Positions 6,654 through 12,560 of a DNA stretch of 12,560 nucleotides are shown here, one piece after another (position 1 is the stretch's first letter; each line of letters opens with the position of its first letter). The translations under genes and the position numbers were made by a program. The DNA is taken from the NCBI GenBank assembly GCA_964344215.1, contig CAYFMP010000095.1:1-12560 (forward strand). Reading direction: 5' to 3'. The notes below the pieces were generated by a model that did not search any database, had not been told where the DNA came from, and worked only from the letters and a program-made list of their open reading frames with translations. This DNA is from CAYFMP01 sp964344215. Its GTDB lineage: Bacteria > Pseudomonadota > Alphaproteobacteria > Rhodospirillales > Casp-alpha2.

Positions 6654-7448
6654 GTGTCGGAAGCGACGCCCGTTGTGAACGGTTCCTTCTCGCAAGACCA
6701 GGCAACGAGCGACGTTTCCGGCACCCCCTTTTTCTCCGTCGAGAACCTTACCAAACGGTTTGGCGCCCTCGTTGCCCTCAATGACCTGTCGTTCGATCTT
6801 CGGCGCAACGAGATTTTCGGTATCGCGGGACCAAACGGAGCCGGCAAGAGCACGCTGCTGAACGTTTGCAGCGGCGTCTTGCCGCCGACGTCGGGGCGCA
6901 TCTACTTTCGAAGCGAAAGCGTCGAAGGGCTGGCCCCTTACAAGATGTGCCACAAGGGTGTCGGCCGCACGTTTCAGATCCCTCAAGTCTTTTCCTCCAT
7001 GAGCATCGAGGAGAACATTGAGATCGGCATGACTTTCGGCCATGTCTCGGCGAAGAGCCCACGCCATCTCGTCGATGAACTCCTTGAGACCTCGGGTCTC
7101 GCCAGCCATCGCAACGAGCCGGCGGGAAAAGTCGATCTGATAACCCGAAAGATGACGATGCTCGCTTCCGTATTGGCGACGCAGCCGGAAATCGTCTTCA
7201 TGGACGAGCCCCTTGCCGGCTTGAATTCCGAAGAGATTCAGACCTTTGTCGAGTTGATTTCGCAGCTCCACGATCGAACGGACGTCACCTTCGTCGTCGT
7301 CGAACACAAGATCAGGGCGCTGTCGGAGCTCTCGGACCGGCTCATGGTTATACATTTCGGCGGTTGTATCTGTCTCGATTCGCCGGAAGTCGTCGTCAAG
7401 GACGAACACGTCATCGAGGTCTATTTGGGGACTGAGTTCGATGCTTGA
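6654..7448 (+). CDS. livG: LivG-type ABC transporter ATP-binding subunit with degenerate signature
   Basis: A 264-residue nucleotide-binding subunit of the importer. It starts at GTG, with GGGG seven bases upstream. Visible motifs: Walker A Gly-Pro-Asn-Gly-Ala-Gly-Lys-Ser at 59-66, Q-loop Gln108 in Gly-Arg-Thr-Phe-Gln, Walker B ending Asp184-Glu185, then Ala-Gly-Leu-Asn, and H-loop His218 in Val-Val-Glu-His. The signature (Leu-Ser-x-Gly-x-Gln) is replaced by Val-Asp-Leu-Ile-Thr-Arg at about 160-165, with neither the serine nor the glycine. An N-terminal extension of about 25 polar residues precedes the ATPase fold. The gene overlaps livF by eight bases. With LivF it would form the ATPase pair; the degenerate signature faces the LivF Walker A, so that site is predicted to turn over ATP poorly. 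Confidence 0.92.
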   Translation: MSEATPVVNGSFSQDQATSDVSGTPFFSVENLTKRFGALVALNDLSFDLRRNEIFGIAGPNGAGKSTLLNVCSGVLPPTSGRIYFRSESVEGLAPYKMCHKGVGRTFQIPQVFSSMSIEENIEIGMTFGHVSAKSPRHLVDELLETSGLASHRNEPAGKVDLITRKMTMLASVLATQPEIVFMDEPLAGLNSEEIQTFVELISQLHDRTDVTFVVVEHKIRALSELSDRLMVIHFGGCICLDSPEVVVKDEHVIEVYLGTEFDA

Positions 7449-8121
7449 GCTGGAGCACGTCAACGTTTTCTACGACGACTTCCATGTTCTCCATTCGGTT
7501 TCCATGTCCGTCAGACCCGGAGAGGCCGTCGGCCTCGTTGGTGCCAACGGCCATGGCAAGAGCACGTTGCTGAAGGCGATCTGTGGGCTTATCCCGGTGA
7601 GATCCGGAGAGATCATTTTCGACGGCGAGAACATCAATAATCTGGGAGCACCGACGCTCGTCGACAGGGGCATGGTCTATGTCGCCGAGGAACGCCACCT
7701 GTTCCTCGATATGACCGTTCAGGAGAACCTTTCGCTCGGTGCCTATCTGCCGCAGGCCCAAAAAGAGAAAAACAGGAACCTGGAGCTCGTTTTTGATCTC
7801 TATCCGCGCCTCGAGGAACGTCGAGGCCAGATGGCCAAGACGTTGAGTGGCGGCGAAGCACAGATGCTCGCCCTCGGCCGTGGCCTGATGTCGGCCTCGA
7901 AGTTCATGGCGATCGACGAGCCCTCGTTCGGCTTGGCTCCCAATCTGGTCCAGGACATGCTGGAGACCATCCGGCGCGTCAACTCCATGGGCATCACCAT
8001 CCTGTTGGTGGAACAGAACCTCGCCCAGTTGGAGCGTTTCATAAACCGGGTCTACCGGCTCGAGGAGGGTGAGATCGTCGGCGAGGACATCCTGCTCGAC
8101 CAACCGGTCGAGGGGACTTAG
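7441..8121 (+). CDS. livF: LivF-type ABC transporter ATP-binding subunit
   Basis: A 226-residue ATPase subunit, slightly shorter than typical LivF. Motifs: Walker A Gly-Ala-Asn-Gly-His-Gly-Lys-Ser at 34-41, canonical signature Leu-Ser-Gly-Gly-Glu-Ala-Gln at 135-141, Walker B Ala-Ile-Asp-Glu-Pro (catalytic Glu160) and the Gly-Leu-Ala-Pro D-loop. The H-loop histidine is Gln192 in Val-Glu-Gln-Asn, which is normal for LivF proteins. Its start codon lies inside the end of livG (ATG and TGA share the stretch 7441-7448), so translation is coupled. The intact signature faces the LivG Walker A and should form the active ATP site of the pair. Confidence 0.93.
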   Translation: MLELEHVNVFYDDFHVLHSVSMSVRPGEAVGLVGANGHGKSTLLKAICGLIPVRSGEIIFDGENINNLGAPTLVDRGMVYVAEERHLFLDMTVQENLSLGAYLPQAQKEKNRNLELVFDLYPRLEERRGQMAKTLSGGEAQMLALGRGLMSASKFMAIDEPSFGLAPNLVQDMLETIRRVNSMGITILLVEQNLAQLERFINRVYRLEEGEIVGEDILLDQPVEGT

Positions 8122-8126
8122 CGGTT

Positions 8127-8996
8127 ATGCAGTACCTCGAGGTTCTCATCAGTGGCATCGCGCAGGGCGCCGTTTATTGCGTATTCGCGCTCGGCCTCTC
8201 CCTCGTTTATGGAACCGCCAGGGTGCTCAACTTCGCCCATGGGTCATTCTTCATGGTTGGCGCCTATCTTGCCTGGGTTCTCTCGGTCGGTCATCTCGGT
8301 TTCAACTACACGGTAACCTTCGTCATCCTGATCCCACTGCTGTTCCTGCTCGGCGTTGTGTTCGAGCGCGTCATCATCCGTCCACTTCGCTGGGGCACGA
8401 ACTGGAAGATGACGACCATGATGGTCACCTTGGGGCTGGCCTTCATGCTCGACAACTTCAACCTCATCGTGTTCGGCCCCGAGGACAAACTTCTGCCGCC
8501 GTTCGTCGAAGGGGCCGTGTCGGTATCGGGCCTAGCGTTCTCTTACCAGACGATTTTGATTTTCTTCGCCGCGATCTGCATCGTCGTCTGTCTGGAACTC
8601 TTTCTTCACCGAACCCGAATGGGCAACGCCATGCGCGCGGTCGCCCAGGACATGGATGGGGCCTCAATGGTCGGCATCAATGTCAATCAGGTGTTCAGCT
8701 ATACATTCGGTCTCTCCATCGTTCTGGCGGGCGTGGCCGGCGTCATGTTGGCGCCCGTTTATCTGATCTCGCCGTTGGGCGGTTGGCCACCGTTTCTCAA
8801 GGCCTTTGTGATCGTCGTGTTCGGCGGTCTCGGCAGCACCCGTGGCGTGCTCTATTCGGCCTTCATCCTCGGCATAATCGAGGCCTTCGTGATCTTCGAA
8901 ATCGGCGCCACCTGGACGATGCCGGTCTGGTTGCTGACCCTGCTGGTGGTGTTGATGTTCCGACCCCAGGGACTTCTCGGCGTCTGGGCGAAATGA
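8127..8996 (+). CDS. livH: LivH-type branched-chain ABC permease
   Basis: A 289-residue inner-membrane permease with about eight hydrophobic segments. It carries the family's Leu-Asn-Phe-Ala-His-Gly-Ser motif at 34-40 and a cytoplasmic coupling loop around 160-190 (Arg-Met-Gly-Asn-Ala-Met-Arg-Ala-Val-Ala-Gln-Asp), followed by Gly-Gly-Leu-Gly-Ser at 233-237 and the C-terminal Arg-Pro-Gln-Gly-Leu. It starts five bases after the livF stop, with AGGGGA ten bases upstream inside the livF end. It pairs with LivM to form the translocation pore. Confidence 0.93.
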   Translation: MQYLEVLISGIAQGAVYCVFALGLSLVYGTARVLNFAHGSFFMVGAYLAWVLSVGHLGFNYTVTFVILIPLLFLLGVVFERVIIRPLRWGTNWKMTTMMVTLGLAFMLDNFNLIVFGPEDKLLPPFVEGAVSVSGLAFSYQTILIFFAAICIVVCLELFLHRTRMGNAMRAVAQDMDGASMVGINVNQVFSYTFGLSIVLAGVAGVMLAPVYLISPLGGWPPFLKAFVIVVFGGLGSTRGVLYSAFILGIIEAFVIFEIGATWTMPVWLLTLLVVLMFRPQGLLGVWAK

Positions 8997-9009
8997 GGGG
9001 ATTGTCTCA

Positions 9010-9954
9010 ATGACGGATAGAACATACTTCTGGTTTGGGATGGCCGCGCTCGCCGTGCTCGGTTTTTTCCTGGGCGAGAGTTACATCTATCATACGCTTA
9101 TCTTGTTCTTCATCTGGAGCATCGTGGTCATCGGCTGGGATCTCGTTCTCGGGTATGTCGGCATATTCAACTTCGCCCAGCTCGTATTCTTCGCGGCCGG
9201 TGCCTATGCGACGGGAATGCTTTCCATCAGCCTGGGCGTGCCCCCTACGGTTTCTCTTGTTCTCGGCGGTCTGGCGGTCGGATTGATCGGGCTGCTGATC
9301 GGTCTGCCGTGCCTTCGATTGCGCGGCGAGTACGTGGCATTGTTCACGTTCGCCGTACATTTGGCTCTACCTTCGGTGATCAGTCAGGGAAGGGCCTTCG
9401 GTACCGGTGGCTCGACCGGCCTGATGGGCATCCCGCCCATGGAACTGTTCGGTTACACCATCCACACGATCGACAAGATGCCGTGGTACTTCCTGACCCT
9501 GATCACCTCCGGTATTGCCGTTTATGTTGTGTATTTCGTCATCATTCCGGGAAAACTCGGAAAAGCGTTCATCACCTTGAGGGATTCCGAGGATTTCGCG
9601 AAATCGCTCGGCGTCAACGACTACAAATACAAGCTGATCGCTTTTACGATCTCGGCGTTCATCACCGGAATCGCCGGTGGCCTGTACGGGCAGTACCTCG
9701 GCGTGGTGACGCCGAAGATCCTGGGAAACGAGCTGTTCCTTATGGTGATGCTGATGCTGTCCGTCGGCGGGCTCGGCCGTTTCCCCGGGGTTATCTTGGG
9801 GGCATTTCTCATTACCGTCGGCAACGAGATCCTCCGGGACGCCGGACAGTTTCGGCTCCTGGCCCTAGGCGTTTGCATCGTCCTCGCGATCCTGTTCATG
9901 CCGAACGGGATCATTCAGTTTCGCGAACGCGGGTCGAAATGGTTCAAGGCCTGA
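9010..9954 (+). CDS. livM: LivM-type branched-chain ABC permease
   Basis: A 314-residue inner-membrane permease with about eight to ten hydrophobic segments. Family landmarks are Gly-Ile-Phe-Asn-Phe-Ala-Gln at 51-57, the Leu-Arg-Gly-Glu-Tyr motif at 104-108, the Gly-Gly-Ser-Thr-Gly-Leu block around 133-138, a coupling loop at about 183-212 (Gly-Lys-Ala-Phe-Ile-Thr-Leu-Arg-Asp-Ser-Glu), and Gly-Gly-Leu-Gly-Arg-Phe at 253-258. AGGGG nine bases upstream supports the start, 13 bases after the livH stop. Its stop is seven bases before the amidase start, tying the amidase to the transport operon. Confidence 0.93.
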   Translation: MTDRTYFWFGMAALAVLGFFLGESYIYHTLILFFIWSIVVIGWDLVLGYVGIFNFAQLVFFAAGAYATGMLSISLGVPPTVSLVLGGLAVGLIGLLIGLPCLRLRGEYVALFTFAVHLALPSVISQGRAFGTGGSTGLMGIPPMELFGYTIHTIDKMPWYFLTLITSGIAVYVVYFVIIPGKLGKAFITLRDSEDFAKSLGVNDYKYKLIAFTISAFITGIAGGLYGQYLGVVTPKILGNELFLMVMLMLSVGGLGRFPGVILGAFLITVGNEILRDAGQFRLLALGVCIVLAILFMPNGIIQFRERGSKWFKA

Positions 9955-9961
9955 GTTCGGA

Positions 9962-11368
9962 ATGGTCGCTGACCTCGAACTTGAACATTCGGCGACGGTG
10001 TTATCGAGAGAGATAGCCGACCGCAAGATCTCGCCCGTCGAGGTCATTGAAGCGACACTCGATCGCATGGCGTCGGTCCAAAGCGACCTTAACCCGTTTT
10101 GCGCGATCTACGCGGAAGAAGCCCTGGAACAGGCCCGGGAAGCGGAGAAGGCCGTGACCTCGGACCGGCGCCTCGGCCTTCTGCACGGGGTTCCTATCGC
10201 GATAAAGGATTTCACCCCGCTGGCCGGGAAGCGCACCACCCGGGGGTCGTTCGCGTTCGAGAATTGGATTCCCGATGACGACCCGGTGATCGTCAAGCGC
10301 CTGAAATCGGCCGGCGCAATCGTCGTTGGCAAGACGACGACCCCGGAGTTCGCCTTCTCCAGTTTCACTGAAAGTCCTTTGTGGGGAATTACCCGAAACC
10401 CGTGGAATCCATCCCGAACCAGCGGTGGATCTTCTGGCGGTTCGGCGGTCGCCGTGGCGACGAGATGCGTTCCGTTGGCGGAGGGAACCGATATGGGCGG
10501 GTCGGTGCGCATTCCGGCGGCATTGACCGGCGTCGTGGGAATGAAACCGAGCCTCGGTCGCGTGCCAATGGATATCTTGCCGACAACGTTTGATTCGATC
10601 TCCCATTTCGGCCCTCTCGCCCGGACAATTGACGACGCGGCGCTGTTCCTCACGGCGACCCAAGGGCCGAGCGATCGTGATATCCAATCCTTGCAGGAGG
10701 TGCCGTCGTACTCCGAACTCAAATCGGATTCGCTGAAAGGAAGGAAGCTGGCCCTTTCTATCGACCTCGGCTTCTTCGCTGTGCACGCGGACGTCGAGAA
10801 GAACACATTAGGCGCAGCCGAGATTTTGCGGGACCTCGGTGCAACCGTTGAGAAAATCGATCTGGCCTGGACGCGTGATGTCGTTGATGCTTGGTTCGCC
10901 TATTGGGCCGTGTTTCTCGCGGCCTGCTTCGGGAATGTCCGCGACGAGTACGCGTCGAGAATGGATCCGGCCCTGCTTAGGCTGATGGAGACCGGCGACC
11001 GAATGGACGCCGTCTCGTTCAAGCGCCTCGAGTTCGAACGAACCGAGCAATGGCGGGAACTCGCCCAACTGTTCGAGACCTTCGATGCGTTGATCTGTCC
11101 GACAATGGCATTGCCGGCGCCTGAAGTGGGACGGGACGACAGTGATTTCGACGCCGATGACGAATTTGGGCGTTATTATGGACTGGACATGACTTGTCCC
11201 TTCAACAACGTCGCTCAATGCCCGGCACTGAGCGTCCCATCCGGGTTCTCTGCGGATGGGCTGCCGACCGGGCTGCAGATTGTCGGAAACCGATATGATG
11301 ACAGAAAAATACTGCAGATCGGTGCGGCCTTGGAGCCGGTGATTAAGTGGTCTGAGTGGCGACCGTGA
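9962..11368 (+). CDS. Amidase-signature family hydrolase
   Basis: A 468-residue cytosolic amidase that should hydrolyse a carboxamide or related C-N bond. The Ser-cisSer-Lys triad is visible: Lys82 in Gly-Val-Pro-Ile-Ala-Ile-Lys-Asp, cis-Ser157 in Gly-Gly-Ser-Ser-Gly-Gly-Ser, and nucleophile Ser181 in Gly-Thr-Asp-Met-Gly-Gly-Ser-Val-Arg. The C-terminal Leu-Pro-Thr-Gly-Leu-Gln-Ile-Val-Gly block completes the fold. Length is typical. There is no strong ribosome binding site before the ATG, but it lies only seven bases after livM, so translational coupling is likely. The short gap argues that it acts on an imported compound or on the product of the M24 enzyme. The substrate is not predictable; it could be an aliphatic or aryl amide, or an N-carbamoyl or hydantoin-derived compound. 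Confidence 0.92.
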   Translation: MVADLELEHSATVLSREIADRKISPVEVIEATLDRMASVQSDLNPFCAIYAEEALEQAREAEKAVTSDRRLGLLHGVPIAIKDFTPLAGKRTTRGSFAFENWIPDDDPVIVKRLKSAGAIVVGKTTTPEFAFSSFTESPLWGITRNPWNPSRTSGGSSGGSAVAVATRCVPLAEGTDMGGSVRIPAALTGVVGMKPSLGRVPMDILPTTFDSISHFGPLARTIDDAALFLTATQGPSDRDIQSLQEVPSYSELKSDSLKGRKLALSIDLGFFAVHADVEKNTLGAAEILRDLGATVEKIDLAWTRDVVDAWFAYWAVFLAACFGNVRDEYASRMDPALLRLMETGDRMDAVSFKRLEFERTEQWRELAQLFETFDALICPTMALPAPEVGRDDSDFDADDEFGRYYGLDMTCPFNNVAQCPALSVPSGFSADGLPTGLQIVGNRYDDRKILQIGAALEPVIKWSEWRP

Positions 11369-11406
11369 TCGGCCTGGCCATAAGCTAAGGAATCGTAGGC
11401 GCCGTA

Positions 11407-12474
11407 ATGGAGATCAATTCATCCGCATTCTTCACGTCCGTTGGAGAAATAGCGCGCTCCACCGGGCAGGAGGATTTCTACGGAAAGCTTGTCGCCTTGC
11501 CGGCCCAGATATTGGGTAGCGAGCGCTATCTTGTCGTCCGTTATGCCCGATACGCGGTGCCGGATTTCATAGTCAACAACGCCATGACGGACGAAGCCAT
11601 CGAGATCTATAACAGTGGACTCTACCGGCTTGACCCACTCCTCAGACTCGCGCATTCGGGATTCATGAGAGGCGTTGTCACCTTGAGTAGTTTGCGTTCG
11701 GGGGACGTTGACAACACATATTTCGACGAGATTTTTCGTTCTGCCATCATTTTCGATGAACTCGCGATCCTGATGAAGGCGCCTGGACGTATCTGCATCG
11801 CGCTATGCATCGACCGGTCGAGCCATTTATTCAATGACGATGAGGTCAAGCAGATGGAATTGTTGCTTCCTATGCTCGAAGGGCTGCACCAATCGCATGT
11901 CGAGAAGATCTTTGCTCCGGCGTTCTCCAGAGACGCCAGCAATGCCGCGGACGAGAACGAGCAGGCGGTAATGGTTCTCGACAAGGAAAACAAACAGGTC
12001 TGGTGCAATCGCGAGTGGGAGAATGCCGCAGCTGAGTTTTCCACTCCGCTGTCGAAGTTCATTCATAAGAATCGGTCTACGGGAATAGTCTCTCTCGACC
12101 AGGACCGGGTCCTGCATTGGGAGCGCCTAACCGGTAACTTTGCGATCGCACCTGAAGGAAAGATCTGCATCATCGAAAAACGTGGCCCCGGTTATATCGT
12201 CGAGAGTTTTGAGACGATCTTGCAGAACTTCGGCGACAGATACACCCTAACCTCCAGGGAGCGTGACATCGTTGAACTGGTTCTTCGCGGATATCCGAAC
12301 GCTTTGATCGCCAAGGAACTGGAGATTAGCGCCGGAACTGTCCGAAACCATCGCCATCGCTTGTATTTCAAGCTGGATATCACGACGGAACGCGAGCTCT
12401 TCCACATGTTCTTGAGCGAAGTGACCGGGGTACCTGCAACTGACAAAGCATTACCGAACTCGCAACCCGTGTGA
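11407..12474 (+). CDS. LuxR-family (FixJ/NarL-type HTH) transcriptional regulator
   Basis: A 355-residue DNA-binding regulator. The C-terminal HTH (about 281-338) shows Leu-Thr-Ser-Arg-Glu-Arg-Asp-Ile, Ile-Ala-Lys-Glu-Leu-Glu-Ile-Ser-Ala-Gly-Thr-Val-Arg-Asn-His and Leu-Tyr-Phe-Lys-Leu, typical of the family. The N-terminal half has no response-regulator or autoinducer-binding signature that I can recognise; about 1-165 may be a GAF-like sensor and about 185-255 a PAS-like stretch (Ala-Val-Met-Val-Leu-Asp-Lys-Glu-Asn-Lys). The gene follows the amidase by 38 bp on the same strand, with only a weak AAGGA roughly 14 bases before ATG. It probably controls the upstream transport and hydrolase genes in response to a small ligand; this is inferred from position. 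Confidence 0.87.
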   Translation: MEINSSAFFTSVGEIARSTGQEDFYGKLVALPAQILGSERYLVVRYARYAVPDFIVNNAMTDEAIEIYNSGLYRLDPLLRLAHSGFMRGVVTLSSLRSGDVDNTYFDEIFRSAIIFDELAILMKAPGRICIALCIDRSSHLFNDDEVKQMELLLPMLEGLHQSHVEKIFAPAFSRDASNAADENEQAVMVLDKENKQVWCNREWENAAAEFSTPLSKFIHKNRSTGIVSLDQDRVLHWERLTGNFAIAPEGKICIIEKRGPGYIVESFETILQNFGDRYTLTSRERDIVELVLRGYPNALIAKELEISAGTVRNHRHRLYFKLDITTERELFHMFLSEVTGVPATDKALPNSQPV

Positions 12475-12505
12475 TCGCTCCCGAGGAAAATCGCCAAGTC
12501 GGCGT

Positions 12506-12560
12506 TAGAGCGGTTCACGTTGATATGGAATCGCTGAGACGCGCTCTCCGGTCTCCTGGC
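12506..12560. repeat. Inverted partial copy of the left palindromic element, running off the window
   Basis: Starting at TAGAGCGGTTCACG, these 55 bases match the reverse complement of 262-316 at 51 positions. The match includes the interior beyond the terminal arm (CGCGCTCTCCGGTCTCCTGG), so this is the same repeat family and not merely a shared end. The element begins 31 bases after the regulator stop codon and continues past the window edge. Only the first end is visible, so its length and orientation relative to the whole element are not fully known. Confidence 0.8.

Noticed and set aside
5435..6901. A 488-codon open frame antisense to the binding protein and LivG
   Set aside because: It shadows two well-supported genes, runs across their boundary, and its translation is rich in Arg and His with no domain I recognise. 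It is typical of antisense frames in GC-rich DNA.
8069..9013. A 314-codon same-strand frame overlapping LivH
   Set aside because: It covers almost exactly the LivH region in another frame; the translation is Arg/His-rich and lacks membrane segments, while the LivH frame has clear permease motifs.
12475..12505. Possible terminator after the regulator gene
   Set aside because: Only a four-base stem (CGCC/GGCG around AAGT) and no T-run beyond two bases. The following palindromic element might end transcription instead, but only part of it is visible.

Overview
The window looks like a chromosomal stretch of a fairly GC-rich alphaproteobacterium, probably Rhodospirillales-like. This is inferred from codon use, the gene families, the LuxR-type regulator architecture, and intergenic palindromes whose ends begin TAGAGCGG. 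Ten protein-coding genes are well supported. I see no rRNA, tRNA, CRISPR array, transposase or prophage gene.

Layout. Bases 1-452 carry no gene but hold a 264-bp full-length imperfect palindrome (53-316) and a strong hairpin (402-435) just after the end of a minus-strand gene for a secreted PafA-type alkaline phosphatase (453-2159). Bases 2160-2794 are also gene-free; they hold a direct repeat of an AT-rich palindromic 11-mer, a tandem pair of REP-like hairpins (2571-2709) and an 18-bp perfect palindrome (2719-2736). A minus-strand agmatinase/arginase-family ureohydrolase (2795-3766) is divergent from a long plus-strand run. That run contains an M24 creatinase/aminopeptidase-fold hydrolase (4013-5260), a branched-chain-type ABC importer in the order binding protein, LivG, LivF, LivH, LivM (5405-9954), an amidase-signature hydrolase (9962-11368) and a LuxR-family regulator (11407-12474). 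Spacing from LivG to the amidase is 22 bp or less, with an 8-bp LivG/LivF overlap, so this part is almost certainly one transcript.

How the genes may work together. The importer probably brings in a small amide, peptide-like or guanidino compound rather than leucine. It sits between three C-N hydrolases: an M24 enzyme lacking one canonical metal ligand (a creatinase-like feature), an amidase, and a divergent ureohydrolase that would release urea from a guanidino group. The LuxR-type protein at the end is the obvious candidate local regulator. The true substrate cannot be read from sequence. The phosphatase appears to be an independent gene.

The most unusual structure is at the edges. The palindromic element at 53-316 recurs, inverted, at 12506-12560, where it runs off the window (51 of 55 bases match), so the whole gene block lies between inverted copies of one repeat family. 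The LivG subunit also has a degenerate ABC signature while LivF has a normal one, so one of the two ATP sites is predicted to be non-canonical.
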